The notes under the pieces were generated by a model. It was given only the letters and a program-made list of their open reading frames with translations, was not told where the DNA came from and did not search any database. The translations under genes and the position numbers were made by a program. From the NCBI RefSeq assembly GCF_004135625.1, contig NZ_SDPV01000001.1:1610501-1674500 (forward strand): 64,000 bases of DNA. Direction: 5' to 3'. Shown piece after piece: positions 45,461 through 55,999 of the stretch (positions are counted from its first letter, which is position 1; the number at the start of each line of letters is the position of its first letter). Source of the DNA: Pelagerythrobacter rhizovicinus (lineage in GTDB: Bacteria > Pseudomonadota > Alphaproteobacteria > Sphingomonadales > Sphingomonadaceae).

Positions 45461-47278
45461 TCACTCCTCCCCCATCCGCAGCGCCGCAATAAACGCCTCC
45501 TGCGGGATCGACACGTTGCCATACTCCCGCATCCGCGCCTTGCCCTTCTTCTGCTTCTCCAGCAGCTTCTTCTTGCGCGTGATGTCGCCGCCGTAGCACT
45601 TGGCGGTCACGTCCTTGCGCAGCGCGGCGATGGTCTCTCTCGCGATCACCTTGCCGCCGATCGCGGCCTGGATCGGGATCTTGAACAGGTGGCGCGGGAT
45701 CAGGTCCTTCAGGCGCTCGCACATGCCGCGGCCGCGCTCTTCGGCCACCGAGCGGTGGACGATCAGGCTCAGCGCGTCGACCGGCTCGTTGTTGACCAGG
45801 ATGTTCATCTTGACCAGGTCCCCCTCGCGCAGGCCGATCTGCTCGTAGTCGAAGCTGGCATAGCCGCGGCTGATCGATTTCAGGCGGTCGTAGAAGTCGA
45901 ACACGACCTCGTTCAGCGGCAGCTCGTAGGTCACCTGCGCGCGGCCGCCGACATACGTGAGGTCGGTCTGGATGCCGCGCCGGTCCTGGCACAGCTTGAG
46001 GATCGAGCCGAGGTATTCGTCGGGCGTGTAGATCGTCGCCTTGATCCACGGCTCCTCGATCCACTCGATCCGGTTGGGATCGGGATAGTCGGCAGGATTA
46101 TGCAGCTCGATCGTCTTCGCCTCCTCGTTCTTCGTCTTGCCGAGGCGGATGCGGTAGACGACGCTGGGGGCGGTGGTGATGAGGTCGAGGTCGTACTCGC
46201 GGCTGAGGCGTTCCTGGATGATCTCCAGGTGCAGGAGGCCGAGGAACCCGCAGCGGAAGCCGAAGCCGAGTGCGGCCGAGCTTTCCATCTCGTAGGAGAA
46301 GCTCGCGTCGTTGAGCCGCAGCTTGCCGATCGATTCGCGCAGCTTCTCGAAGTCCGCGGCGTCGACCGGGAACAGGCCGCAGAAGACGACCGGCTGGACT
46401 TCCTTGTAGCCGGGCAGCGCTTTTTCCGCCCCGCCCTTCACCGTGGTGATCGTGTCGCCGACGCGGGCCTGTTCGACTTCCTTGATCTGCGCGGTGATGA
46501 AGCCGATCTCGCCCGGACCGATCTCCGGCAGATCGACGCGCTTCGGGGTGAAGGCGCCGACGCGGTCGATCAGGTGCTGGGTGCCGCCCTGCATGAACCT
46601 GACCTGGAGGCCCTTGCGGATCGCGCCGTCCATCACGCGCACGAGGATGACCACGCCGAGGTAAGGGTCGTACCAGGAGTCGACCAGCATGGCCTTGAGC
46701 GGGGCGTCGCGGTCGCCCTTCGGGGGCGGGATCTTGGCGACGATCGCCTCGAGCGTGTCCTCGATCCCGATGCCGGACTTGGCGCTGGTGAGCACCGCCT
46801 CGCTGGCGTCGATGCCGATGATGTCCTCGATCTCGGCGCGGACCTTCTCCGGTTCGGCGGCGGGGAGGTCGATCTTGTTGATGACGGGGACGATCTCGTG
46901 ATCGTGCTCGATCGACTGGTAGACGTTGGCGAGCGTCTGCGCCTCGACCCCCTGCGCGGCGTCGACCACCAGCAGCGCGCCCTCGCACGCGGCGAGGGAG
47001 CGGCTGACCTCGTAGGCGAAGTCGACGTGGCCGGGGGTGTCCATCAGGTTGAGCTCGTAGGTCTGCCCATCCTTGGCGGTGTAGTTCAGGCGCACGGTCT
47101 GGGCCTTGATGGTAATCCCGCGCTCGCGCTCAATGTCCATGTTATCAAGGACTTGCTCGCTCATCTCGCGGTCGGTCAGGCCCCCGCAACGCTGGATCAG
47201 CCGATCGGCCAGCGTCGACTTGCCATGGTCGATATGCGCAATGATGCTAAAGTTCCGGATACGTGCGAGATCGGTCAT
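45461..47278 (-). CDS. lepA: Elongation factor 4 (LepA, back-translocase)
   Basis: A 605-residue translational GTPase. G1 [17 protein letters not shown]2 [14 protein letters not shown]3 [13 protein letters not shown]4 NKIDLP, followed by domains II and III and the LepA-specific C-terminal domain ([40 protein letters not shown]). It helps stalled or mis-translocated ribosomes. Standard length. Confidence 0.98.
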   Translation of the reverse strand: MTDLARIRNFSIIAHIDHGKSTLADRLIQRCGGLTDREMSEQVLDNMDIERERGITIKAQTVRLNYTAKDGQTYELNLMDTPGHVDFAYEVSRSLAACEGALLVVDAAQGVEAQTLANVYQSIEHDHEIVPVINKIDLPAAEPEKVRAEIEDIIGIDASEAVLTSAKSGIGIEDTLEAIVAKIPPPKGDRDAPLKAMLVDSWYDPYLGVVILVRVMDGAIRKGLQVRFMQGGTQHLIDRVGAFTPKRVDLPEIGPGEIGFITAQIKEVEQARVGDTITTVKGGAEKALPGYKEVQPVVFCGLFPVDAADFEKLRESIGKLRLNDASFSYEMESSAALGFGFRCGFLGLLHLEIIQERLSREYDLDLITTAPSVVYRIRLGKTKNEEAKTIELHNPADYPDPNRIEWIEEPWIKATIYTPDEYLGSILKLCQDRRGIQTDLTYVGGRAQVTYELPLNEVVFDFYDRLKSISRGYASFDYEQIGLREGDLVKMNILVNNEPVDALSLIVHRSVAEERGRGMCERLKDLIPRHLFKIPIQAAIGGKVIARETIAALRKDVTAKCYGGDITRKKKLLEKQKKGKARMREYGNVSIPQEAFIAALRMGEE

Positions 47279-47335
47279 CCCGCGCCCTTAGCCGTGGCGT
47301 GCGCAGCTGTCAGCAAGGAGAATCGAGCCTTCGGA

Positions 47336-50053
47336 CTAGCCGGCGGCGGCGCGCCGTTCGTTCGTGTCCTCGGGGAGTGGGCGATCGTTGAACGGGTTGC
47401 CGGCCGGACCGCCGAGGTCGTCGGGGAGCGCCTGGTCGAACTCGACGCCCATGCGATTGTCGACGCACCAGCGCGCGGTCGCTTCGGCGACCAGGGTGTC
47501 GGAGATGGCGATGCGGAAGCGCGTCCCCTCGGGCACGTTCCACAGCCCCTCGATCAGCGCGCCGCGGGCGGAGACGTTGCGGATGGTGCCGGCGTAGTGC
47601 TGCCCGGCGTGCTCGAGCACGATCTTGCGCAGCATGGTGCGGCGCGGAGCGCGGGCGGAGCGCGGGCCGACGGCCTCCATCGCGAGGCCTCCCGCAAGGC
47701 GCTCGTCGGCGTCCTGGGGACTCAGCGGCTTCGAGTAGATGTAGCCCTGGATATGCGTGCACCCATGCGCCCGCACGAGATCGAGCTCGTCGAGCGTCTC
47801 GACCCCCTCGGCCGTCACGTCCATCCCCAGCGCCTGCGCCAGGCTGGTGATCGACGCGATGATCGCGCCGTTGCGGCTCCCCGGCTGGGTCGCGCCGCGC
47901 ACGAAGCTCTGGTCGATCTTGATCTTGTCGAACGGCGCCTTCTTCAGATAGCCGAGCGAGGAATAGCCGGTCCCGAAATCGTCGAGCGCCAGCCGCACGC
48001 CGATCCGCTTGAGCGCCGCGAACATGGCTTCGTTGTCGGCGTCGTCGTCGAGGAACACGCTCTCGGTGATCTCGAGCTCGAGCCGCGAGGGCGCAATCCC
48101 CGCCTGGGCCACGGCATGGGTGATGATCGCAGGCAATTGCGGGTTGGCAAACTGGAGCGGCGAGACGTTGACCGCGCAGCGCACTTCCTCCGGCCACTTC
48201 GCAAGCGCGCCGCAAACGGTGCGGATCGCCCACTCGCCGATCGCGGCGATCAGGCCGGTGTCCTCGGCGATCGGGACGAACTTCTCCGGCGAGAGCCAGC
48301 CGCGCCGAGGATGGTTCCAGCGCAGCAGCGCCTCGAAGCCGGCGATCCGCGCCGTAGCGGCATGCACGACCGGCTGATAGAACAGCTCCAGCCCCCCGTT
48401 AGCGATCGCATCGCGCAAGTCCCGCTCAAGCGCGCTGCGCTCTTCGGCGGCGGTGTGCAGGTCGTCGGAATAGAAGTGATACCGGCCGCGTCCGGCATCC
48501 TTCGCGGCGTAGAGCGAGAGATCGGCATTGCGGATCAGCGATTCGCTCGAGACCCCGTCGTCGGGACAGACCGCGATCCCGACCGACGATCCGATCACCA
48601 CCCGCTGCCCGTCGATCGAATAAGGCTGCGAAAGGGCGTGGATGACATCCTGCGCCAGGTGCGCCAGCTTCTCGCGTGTGACGCGGCCGGGCAGGATGAC
48701 CTCGAACTCGTCGCCTCCGAGGCGCCCTACTCTGCCTACCTGGCCCACGGTCCGCTCGAGCCGCTGCGCGACCTGCTTCAGCAATGCGTCCCCTGCAGGG
48801 TGACCCAGCGTATCGTTGACATGCTTGAAACGGTCCAGGTCAAGCAGGAGGATCGCACATTCCCGCTCACGCTCCTGCGGACTGTTGAGAATCTTGTCCA
48901 GGGTCTGCGACATCTGGAATCGGTTTGCGAGGCCGGTGAGCGAATCGTAGCGCGCCAGACGCGTGGCGTTTTCCTGGCTGCGCTTCCTCTCGGTCAGGTC
49001 GGTGCCCGAACCGCGGAAGCCGCAGAAGTTCCTGAATCCGTCATAGACCGGCCGTCCGTTGATCGACCACCAGCGGTCGCCACCCTCCACCGCCGCCTTC
49101 ACGGCGAGTTCCTGGAACGACGACCGGGCCGACATGTGGAACGTCAGCGTCCGCTCGCCTTCCCGGTTCTCCTCACCCAGGTCGAACAGCTGCGAGAACG
49201 GGCGTCCGATGAGCTCGTTCTCGGCGCGACCCAGCGTAGTCGCGACGGAAGGTGAAAGGTAGGTCAGGTTGCCGCGCCGGTCGGTTTCCCAAAACCAGCC
49301 CTGCCCGGTCTCCTCATAGTCGCTGAGGATGCTCTGCGCGCGATTGCGGATGCGGGCGAGCGCCTCGTCCTCTTCGGCGCGCGCGCGTTCGAACCGGGTC
49401 TGGTAAGTTGCGACGATGGCGCTCGCGATCACGGCCATCGAGAGCCCGGCGTAAGCGGAGGACGAACCGTCCACGACGGCCGCGGGCGCCCAGCAGCCGA
49501 TCTTGCTGACGAAGACGAGCACGATCCTGCCGCTCAGCAGGGCGGCGAACAGGATGCTGACGGTAACCAGCCCCGCGACCCCGATCCGCCAGTCGAGCCC
49601 GCCCTCATACATCCAGTCCGCGAGACCGAGCCCCACCCCGGCAGACGAGATGCCGACCAGCGCGGTGCCGAGTGCCTGCTTCAATCGAGGCGATCGCTCG
49701 GCCGCGTCGCCCCATGCGTTGATCGGCTGACCTGCCGCCGCGCAGGTGACGGCAATCGCGGCGCAGACCAGTGTGAGCAGGGGCGGGAGCTCCAAGGCGA
49801 CCACCCCCGCGAGGGCGAACGCAGATGCGATGGCGACGGCCATCCATGGCAGACTGGGCGGAACCACCGAGAGAGCAGCCGCGGTAGGGGCGATTCTTGC
49901 CCGCTTCGTCTCGCGGCGGTCATGCTCGCTTCGGCGTTCGGAGGATACGGAGCTACCCTTCGCGCCCCCTGCCGTGCGCAACGGTGGGGAGAGCGAGCGC
50001 CGCCGCTCGGCCCCGTTCGGTTCCGCTCCCCCTTTGGCTGACCCTCCACCCAT
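47336..50053 (-). CDS. Membrane PAS-GGDEF-EAL-PilZ cyclic-di-GMP protein
   Basis: About 905 residues. Several N-terminal TM segments (from WMAVAIASAFALAGVVALEL on) form a membrane sensor. PAS: GWFWETDRRGNLTYLSPSVA. GGDEF: LDLDRFKHVNDTLGHPAGD and GRLGGDEFEVILPG, motif intact; the RxxD inhibitory site is not seen (RTVG instead). EAL: FEALLRWNHPRRG, ELEITESVFLDDD, DDFGTGYSSLGYLKK, intact. PilZ-like C-terminus: APRRTMLRKIVLEHAGQHYA and MGVEFDQALP. It may both make and break c-di-GMP and bind it. ATG 50053 is chosen but its ribosome binding site is weak. Confidence 0.9.
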   Translation of the reverse strand: MGGGSAKGGAEPNGAERRRSLSPPLRTAGGAKGSSVSSERRSEHDRRETKRARIAPTAAALSVVPPSLPWMAVAIASAFALAGVVALELPPLLTLVCAAIAVTCAAAGQPINAWGDAAERSPRLKQALGTALVGISSAGVGLGLADWMYEGGLDWRIGVAGLVTVSILFAALLSGRIVLVFVSKIGCWAPAAVVDGSSSAYAGLSMAVIASAIVATYQTRFERARAEEDEALARIRNRAQSILSDYEETGQGWFWETDRRGNLTYLSPSVATTLGRAENELIGRPFSQLFDLGEENREGERTLTFHMSARSSFQELAVKAAVEGGDRWWSINGRPVYDGFRNFCGFRGSGTDLTERKRSQENATRLARYDSLTGLANRFQMSQTLDKILNSPQERERECAILLLDLDRFKHVNDTLGHPAGDALLKQVAQRLERTVGQVGRVGRLGGDEFEVILPGRVTREKLAHLAQDVIHALSQPYSIDGQRVVIGSSVGIAVCPDDGVSSESLIRNADLSLYAAKDAGRGRYHFYSDDLHTAAEERSALERDLRDAIANGGLELFYQPVVHAATARIAGFEALLRWNHPRRGWLSPEKFVPIAEDTGLIAAIGEWAIRTVCGALAKWPEEVRCAVNVSPLQFANPQLPAIITHAVAQAGIAPSRLELEITESVFLDDDADNEAMFAALKRIGVRLALDDFGTGYSSLGYLKKAPFDKIKIDQSFVRGATQPGSRNGAIIASITSLAQALGMDVTAEGVETLDELDLVRAHGCTHIQGYIYSKPLSPQDADERLAGGLAMEAVGPRSARAPRRTMLRKIVLEHAGQHYAGTIRNVSARGALIEGLWNVPEGTRFRIAISDTLVAEATARWCVDNRMGVEFDQALPDDLGGPAGNPFNDRPLPEDTNERRAAAG

Positions 50054-50298
50054 GGGGTGAGCATGCAGCCAATCCCTTGAAAAATCGGTTAACCGCTCGA
50101 GGGCGCCGAACGGATCGAAAGTCGGGCCAAGTCTCCTTGCCAAGGCAATGGGGGCCGTGCATGAGGCTGTGGGCGAACATGCCGCCACGGAGGAGAGGAT
50201 GGCAAACTCCACCGCCGCGCTCGAGACGGAGCTTCGACCGGTCGAGAACGCGGCTCGAAGGCAGAGGCGATCCCTTCCTGCCGGAGTACGGCACTGAC

Positions 50299-51615
50299 AT
50301 GCGCCATATCGCTATCATCGGCTCGGGGCCGGCCGGCTACTACACTGCGGAAGCCGCGCAGAAGCAGTGGGGGGACGAGGTCCGCGTCGACATCTTCGAC
50401 ACGCTGCCCGTCCCCTACGGTCTGATCCGCACCGGCGTCGCACCCGATCACCAGTCGATCAAGGGAGTCAGCCGCCGCTACGAAGCGACCGCGCTCAGCG
50501 AGAACGTGCGCTTCGTCGGCAATGTCACCGTCGGCGACCAGGTGAGCATGGACGAGTTGCGGGACCTCTACGACGCCGTCGTCCTCGCCACCGGCGCGCC
50601 CAACGACCGTCCGCTCGGGATCGAGGGCGAGAGTCTCGACAACATCTTCGGCAGTGCGGCGTTCGTGGGATGGTACAATGGTCATCCGCAGTTCGCCGGA
50701 CTGAATCCCAGCCTCTCCGGGACCAATGCGGTTGTCATCGGCATGGGCAACGTCGCGCTCGACGTTGCCCGCATTCTCGCCAAGACCGAAGCCGAATTCG
50801 CCGGATCCGATATCGTCGCGCATGCGCTCGACGCGCTGCGAACGTCGAACATGCGCACGATCACAATCGTCGGACGGCGCGGGCCTCACCAGATCATGAT
50901 GACGCCCAAGGAGCTGGGCGAATTGATGCATCTCGAGCGTGCGACGCCGCGGGTCGATCGGAGCGACCTCCCTGACGAGGCGGAAGACGCGATCCTGGAG
51001 CCGGGGCTGCGCAAGTCGGTCGCGCATCTCAGGAGCTTCGCCGCCATTCCCGAGAGCGAACGCGCCGACAAGGCGATCGAGATCGACTTCGACATGTTCG
51101 CCTCCCCGCTTCGCTTCGTCGGCGAAGGCAAGGTGACCGGGCTGGAGGTCGAACGCACCACGGTCGAGGCCGGCCGGGCGATAGGTACGGGCGAGACATA
51201 CGTGATCCCGGCCGATCTGGTGGTCAGTTGCATCGGCTATCGCAGCTCGCCGATCCCCGGCGTGCCCTTCGACGAGCGCGCGGGACGCTTCGCCAATGAC
51301 GATGGGCGCATCCTGCCCGGCATCTACTGCGTCGGCTGGGCACGGCGCGGGCCGACCGGCACGATCGGCACCAACCGCCCCGACGGCTTCGGCGTGGTCG
51401 AGAAGATTGCCGAGGACCTGAACACCGGCGCGCTCGGCGCAGGCGGCAAGGAAGGCCGCACCGGCTTCAACTCGCTTGCCGAGCAGCGCGGGCTCGACAT
51501 CGTCACCTTCCGCGACTGGAAGAAGATCGAGGAAGCCGAAGCCAGGGCCGCCCGCGAAGGCGCCCCGCGGGAGAAGTTCGTGGACATCGAGGCGATGATC
51601 CGGGCGCGGGGGTAG
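50299..51615 (+). CDS. FprA-type ferredoxin-NADP+ reductase (FAD-dependent)
   Basis: A 438-residue flavoprotein. FAD site IAIIGSGPAGYYTAEAAQKQ, then PVPYGLIRTGVAPDHQSIKG, which is typical of adrenodoxin reductase/FprA; NADP site VVIGMGNVALDVARIL and VGRRGPHQIMMT; C-terminal GWARRGPTGTIGTNRPDGFG. It passes electrons between NADPH and ferredoxin. No ferredoxin gene is adjacent. ATG 50299 is preferred over a longer frame from 49897 that is antisense to the GGDEF gene. Confidence 0.92.
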   Translation: MRHIAIIGSGPAGYYTAEAAQKQWGDEVRVDIFDTLPVPYGLIRTGVAPDHQSIKGVSRRYEATALSENVRFVGNVTVGDQVSMDELRDLYDAVVLATGAPNDRPLGIEGESLDNIFGSAAFVGWYNGHPQFAGLNPSLSGTNAVVIGMGNVALDVARILAKTEAEFAGSDIVAHALDALRTSNMRTITIVGRRGPHQIMMTPKELGELMHLERATPRVDRSDLPDEAEDAILEPGLRKSVAHLRSFAAIPESERADKAIEIDFDMFASPLRFVGEGKVTGLEVERTTVEAGRAIGTGETYVIPADLVVSCIGYRSSPIPGVPFDERAGRFANDDGRILPGIYCVGWARRGPTGTIGTNRPDGFGVVEKIAEDLNTGALGAGGKEGRTGFNSLAEQRGLDIVTFRDWKKIEEAEARAAREGAPREKFVDIEAMIRARG

Positions 51616-51626
51616 GCTCCGAGAAT

Positions 51627-52334
51627 TCAGCCCCCGTTCGCCAACCGCCTTCTCTCCGTTGTACTCTGTCGTCCCCGCGAAGGCGGGGCCACCGATGTTA
51701 TAACTCGGCCTTCTTCAGGGGCTGGGTTGTCATTGACGAAGTCGAGAATGCCCATGAGCGAGCCATGCAGCGTCGCGTGAACCTGGCCCCGCTTCTCGCC
51801 GGGATGCAGCACGATCTTGCCGACCAGCGTTCGAATGTCGCTTGAGGCATCGAGCCGCGTGTCAGGGTCATCGAGTGTATCAGTGAGCCGAGCCACCTTG
51901 CGCTTGTAGATCGCGGCAATGCCGGGATGCACGGCGGGGATATCAGCGGGCCCTTCGGCGAGGCGCGCGGTGATCTCAGCCTTCTCGCGCTCCAGCTCGG
52001 CCATGCGCGCTTTCATAGCTGGTTGATAGAGCCCGTCCTCTATCGCTGCCATGAGACCGGCAATCGCGCGCTCGATCTTTGCGAGCGCACGGGTATCGGC
52101 ATCTGCCTGAACGCGCCGCTCGCGGTTCTCCTGGTCGATGTGCGCGGCATAGGCAGCGACCGCCGCCTCGATCTTGTCGGCCGAGACCAGCTTGTCCGCG
52201 ATGCCTGCGAGCGCCCGCCGTTCAAGCTCGGCACGTTTGATCGTGCGGTTGTTGGTGCAAGTGCCTCGGCGATACCGGCCGACGCAGCCGTAGCGTTCGG
52301 TGACGACGATGGCATATCTTTCTCCGCACGCGTG
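51627..52334 (-). pseudogene. Serine recombinase remnant (C-terminal part only)
   Basis: Reading from about 52328, CGERYAIVVTERYGCVGRYR and GTCTNNRTIKRAELERRALA are the zinc-ribbon half of a large serine recombinase, followed by its coiled-coil (QENRERRVQADADTRALAKI) and typical C-terminal end (IRTLVGKIVLHPGEKRGQVH, LMGILDFVNDNPAPE). The N-terminal catalytic resolvase domain and the first Cys pair are missing. The last codons read into a dispersed repeat (51668-51688). It is a dead relic, perhaps of a phage or integrative element. Confidence 0.8.
51668..51688. repeat. GTCGTCCCCGCGAAGGCGGGG dispersed hairpin
   Basis: A single hairpin of the GTCATCCCCGCGAAAG family (compare 29550-29645), located at the broken end of the recombinase relic and just downstream of the FprA-like gene. 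Confidence 0.75.
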
Positions 52335-52978
52335 AACGGCAGTGGCCCGAGGTCTTCGCCCCGGCGCAGGATGGCATCGAATGGCTCGCTGTCGATGGGT
52401 TCGGGCGCGGAGTGGCCGACACCTGAATGACCGGCATCTTGATAGCTGTAGCGATGATGGCCGGTCAGCCGCGTGACCTCGGCGATGTTGCTGGCCGCAA
52501 CGATCGTGCGGGCGGGTGCGCGGGCGAACAGCTCGCTGTTCTCCCAAAAGGCGGCCGAGGCGTAGACGACGGCGGCGCGCCCGGCCGTCGCGGCGGCGAC
52601 CTTTTCGAGCACGCTCTGCTGGCGCGGTTCAGTTTCGTAGCGAAAGTAGGCTCCGTTCCAGCTCGACCATTCGGACGCGTTGGATCGCGACATGTAGTGA
52701 GGTCGCTTGTACTGGATGATAAGATTTAGCCGAAACCCGGGCAGCCGACCGTCGAGCTTGGCACCGATATCATGGATCAAGCCGAGCGGCAGGCCGGCGA
52801 GCCTTGGCCAGCCGGGGCCGATGATGCCCGTGAGCACGCGCATAGGCAGATGAAAGGCGCCGTCGAAACCGACATAGGCTTCGTCGGTCTGACCAGGCGC
52901 GAAACTGTACCTCGTGCGGCGCCCGAGCTCGATCTGGAAATAGTTCTCGTAGGTCTTTTCGCTGAACTGTGCCTTCAT
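52335..52978 (-). pseudogene. Truncated PD-(D/E)xK-like protein fused out of frame to the recombinase relic
   Basis: From ATG 52978 (GGGGGA upstream) about 214 codons look protein-like: FSEKTYENYFQIELGRRTRY, GFDGAFHLP, NLIIQYKRPHY, VYASAAFWENSELFARAP, RLTGHHRYSYQDAGHSG. Glu17, Asp39 and Gln89-Tyr-Lys91 could be the acid-acid-QxK set of a restriction-endonuclease fold. Around 52335 the frame runs out of phase into the recombinase fragment and reads nonsense to a stop at 52040. Family not recognised by name; nuclease activity is speculative. Confidence 0.55.
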
Positions 52979-53436
52979 CTGTCCCCCCGGCCCTGTGGCG
53001 CAAAGCTTCTAGCCCGGCGTCGGAAGGCTGCAAGAATTGCGAGCGCGCGTGATCGGAAATCGTGGCCGCTATCGGGTGTCGGGAAGCCCTCAGCGATGAC
53101 GCGGTGTCCGTCGACGACGTGCCGCGCGGCCTGCCCACAATCTTGAACAGACGACCGCTATCAGGAAAGCATTCTTTCGGCTTGAACGGCGGCTAAGTTC
53201 GCGGTTGCTGACGGCATCATCGGGTCGGCCGAGTGTCAGCTTCCCCGAATTTCCGTTCCTAAAACCGGACAAGCAGAAGACGGCCCATAGGCGGACCTCG
53301 CGTCTCAGAAGAGCGATCGGTGCGTTGGTCCGCGCTCAGCCAGGCACCTCTTGATTGGAAGCTCGGTTCCGTGGCCATCGCCGGTGGATTTTACAGCATC
53401 AGTTCGCGGCAGTGACGCGGTGCGCCAGGCGCTGCC
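52979..53436. other. Gene-free stretch with probable decayed sequence
   Basis: 458 bases between the truncated gene and the slipin stop. Frames are short and unconvincing; intermediate composition suggests decayed coding sequence or integration debris linked to the recombinase relic. No repeat, tRNA or attachment site recognised. Confidence 0.5.
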
Positions 53437-54213
53437 TCAGGAGGCTTCCTCCTTAGCCTGGCGACCGGCGAAGAAATCGCGCAGTTCCATTGGAAATGGG
53501 AACACGATCGTCGAGCTCTTCTCGCCAGCCAGCACATTGAGCGTAGAGAGATAGCGCAGCTGCATGGCCTCGGGCGCCTGCCCAAGGATGCGCGCCGCCT
53601 CGAGCAACTTCTCCGCGGCCTGTGCCTCGCCCTCGGCGTTGATCACCTTGGCTCGCCGCTCGCGCTCGGCTTCGGCCTGGCGAGCGATCGCGCGGACCAT
53701 AGACTCGTCAATGTCGACGTGTTTGATCTCTACGTTGGCGACCTTGATGCCCCACGCGTCGGTTTGCGAGTCGAGTATCTCCTGGATATCAGCATTGAGC
53801 TTGTCCCGCTCGGCAAGCATCTCGTCGAGCTCGTGTTTGCCGAGGACCGAGCGCAACGTGGTCTGGGCGAGCTGGCTGGTCGCGGACATATAGTCTTCGA
53901 CCTGGATCGTCGCATTTTCCGGGTCGATCACGCGGAAGTAGATCACCGCATTCACACGCACGGAGACATTGTCGCGTGAGATCACGTCCTGGGTGGGAAC
54001 GTCGAGCACCAGAGTGCGCAAGTCCATCCGAACCATCTGCTGCACCATCGGCACGAGCAGGATGAGACCCGGCCCTTTGACGCTGGTGAAGCGGCCCAGC
54101 GTGAACACCACGCCTCGTTCGTATTCGCGCAGGATTTTGACCGCCGCCAGGAGGAACAGGAACAGGAGGATGACTATCGGCACGTAGAGGGCGTAGTTCT
54201 CGAGATATTCCAT
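53437..54213 (-). CDS. Slipin (stomatin/prohibitin family) membrane protein
   Basis: A 258-residue protein: one N-terminal TM ([19 protein letters not shown]), then the SPFH domain [59 protein letters not shown], and the coiled-coil [20 protein letters not shown]. Slipins scaffold membrane microdomains and are the usual partner of NfeD proteases. It follows directly after the nfeD stop with no gap. Confidence 0.95.
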   Translation of the reverse strand: MEYLENYALYVPIVILLFLFLLAAVKILREYERGVVFTLGRFTSVKGPGLILLVPMVQQMVRMDLRTLVLDVPTQDVISRDNVSVRVNAVIYFRVIDPENATIQVEDYMSATSQLAQTTLRSVLGKHELDEMLAERDKLNADIQEILDSQTDAWGIKVANVEIKHVDIDESMVRAIARQAEAERERRAKVINAEGEAQAAEKLLEAARILGQAPEAMQLRYLSTLNVLAGEKSSTIVFPFPMELRDFFAGRQAKEEAS

Positions 54214-55644
54214 CTATTCCTCCGTGAGTTGCGCGGGCCGCACCATTCCGCGGTGTTCTCCGCCGGTTGCCGGTTCGACGTCCAGCGTGAGGTTGCGCAC
54301 GCCAGTGACGCGCACCGCATCGTCCGCTTCTATCGTGTCAACGCCTGTCGCCCGCCAACGTTCACCATTAACGAAGACGTGCCCTCGTTCACCGTTCCAA
54401 TCCACGACGGTGCCGACCATGCCGATCAGCCCTTCGCGGCCGCTCGTGACGTGTCGCCGGTGGGAGGTCACCGCGAGCCGCGCGATGAGCACTGTCGTGC
54501 CCACACTGAACGCGGCCACCCCGGCAATGACCGGCCAGCCGATCTGGAACTGCGGCACGTCGCTGTCGATGACGATGGTCGTGCCGAGCACAAAGGCGAC
54601 CAGTCCGCCTATGCCGAGCGCGCCGAAGGAGGGCGCGAACGCTTCCGCCGTCATGAAGGCGATGCCGAGAAGGATGAGCGCGATACCCGCATAGTTCACC
54701 GGCAGTGCTGCAAGCGCATAGAGCCCGACCAGCAGGCAGATGGCGCCGATGGTTCCCGGGTACAGCGCGCCCGGGTTCATGAACTCGAACATCAAACCGT
54801 AAACACCGATCATCATCAGGATCAGCGCGATGTTCGGATCGGTGATCGCCGCAAGCAGCTCGGTCCGCCAGGTGGGCTCGACACGCGTGAGAGCGAGTTC
54901 GCTCGTTTCGAGCGTGCGCTCCACGCCGCCAGCGCTGACGCTCCGGCCGTCGAGCTGCGCGAGGAGGTCGTCGAGGTCCTCGGCGACGATCTCGATCACG
55001 CCTGCCTCGAGCGCGGCATTGGCCGACAGGCTATCCGCGGTTCGCACCGCCGCTTCGGCCCAGTCCGCGTTCCGGCCGCGCAGTTCGGCGAGCGAACGGA
55101 TGTAGGCGACGGCGTCGTTCACCGCTTTGGCTTCGCTCGCGTTGGCGGGCGCTGCGGCCTCGCCTGCCGGCTCGCCATCCCGCGCATCGTCCTGCGCCGG
55201 CGCCATGCTGCCGAGCTGGACGGGGGTTGCGGCCCCCACGTTCGTTCCCGGCGCCATCGCGGCGACATGGCTGGCGTAAAGGATGTATGCCCCCGCGCTG
55301 GCGGCGCGGGCTCCGCTCGGGCTGACATAAGTCGCCACCGGCACCGGCGACCTGACGATGTCGCGGATGATGTCGCGCATGGAGGTGTCGAGTCCGCCGG
55401 GAGTGTCCATGCGCAGGATCACCAAAGGCGCATCCGCTTCTGCCGCGCGCGCAAGGCCCTGCGCCAGATAGTCCGCCGTGGCCGGCCCGATCGCGCCGTC
55501 GACTTCAAGCACGATCGCGGAGCGTTGCTCCTGAGCGGGCGCTGGAGCGCTGATCCCGAAAAGCGCGAACACCAGCATCGCCAGAGCGGCGACGATGCCC
55601 CGTTTGGCCCGAGGCTCGGCCTTGATGCGCGCACGCGCCACCAT
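54214..55644 (-). CDS. NfeD family membrane serine protease (long form)
   Basis: A 476-residue protein. Signal peptide/TM (VAALAMLVFALFGISAPAPA), then a ClpP-like serine protease domain (VLEVDGAIGPATADYLAQGL, RMDTPGGLDTSMRDIIRDI, YVSPSGARAASAGAYILYAS with the probable catalytic Ser in ASAGA), four or five TM segments at about 270-400, and an OB-fold tail (GMVGTVVDWNGERGHVFVNG, ERW). Long NfeD proteases are thought to cleave stomatin partners. ATG 55644 has GAGGAG upstream; the longer frame from 55761 is not needed. Confidence 0.93.
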   Translation of the reverse strand: MVARARIKAEPRAKRGIVAALAMLVFALFGISAPAPAQEQRSAIVLEVDGAIGPATADYLAQGLARAAEADAPLVILRMDTPGGLDTSMRDIIRDIVRSPVPVATYVSPSGARAASAGAYILYASHVAAMAPGTNVGAATPVQLGSMAPAQDDARDGEPAGEAAAPANASEAKAVNDAVAYIRSLAELRGRNADWAEAAVRTADSLSANAALEAGVIEIVAEDLDDLLAQLDGRSVSAGGVERTLETSELALTRVEPTWRTELLAAITDPNIALILMMIGVYGLMFEFMNPGALYPGTIGAICLLVGLYALAALPVNYAGIALILLGIAFMTAEAFAPSFGALGIGGLVAFVLGTTIVIDSDVPQFQIGWPVIAGVAAFSVGTTVLIARLAVTSHRRHVTSGREGLIGMVGTVVDWNGERGHVFVNGERWRATGVDTIEADDAVRVTGVRNLTLDVEPATGGEHRGMVRPAQLTEE

Positions 55645-55999
55645 TCTGCTCCTCGGGTTGCTTATCCCCTCACAGTTGAGGAGACCTCGGAACGCAGTGC
55701 GAAGGCTCTCACGTGAGCTCAACGTATAACGGGCCGGAATTGTGCCGACGGGCTGCGTCACCAGAAACGCAGCCTGACGGGCGGAGCGTCCGCAATTCGG
55801 TCGGGCGCAGGCATCCTCTGATACCCGCCATTCGTCCCCGGTGTTTCTGCGTGAACGTTTGGCCGGTTCCGGATGGCGCAGTTGTCCAAGTCGGCAAGCG
55901 AAACCGGACGGTCGCCAAGGGGCTCAGGTTCTACCGCTCAGCTAAGCAATGGACCGTCCATCGTTGGCCGAGCAGCCGCGCCACAAATATGTGCGGCTC
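55645..55999. other. Gene-free promoter region of nfeD, with a hairpin
   Basis: 355 bases between nfeD and the end of the NodT-type gene. Contains GGCTGCGT-caccagaa-ACGCAGCC (55751-55774), an 8-base-stem hairpin without a T-run. No gene supported; it must hold the nfeD-slipin promoter. Confidence 0.5.

Noticed and set aside
45689-49255. A 1188-codon plus-strand open frame
   Set aside because: Antisense to lepA and the GGDEF-EAL gene; repetitive Asp/Arg/Val/Leu composition typical of the complement of GC-rich coding DNA.
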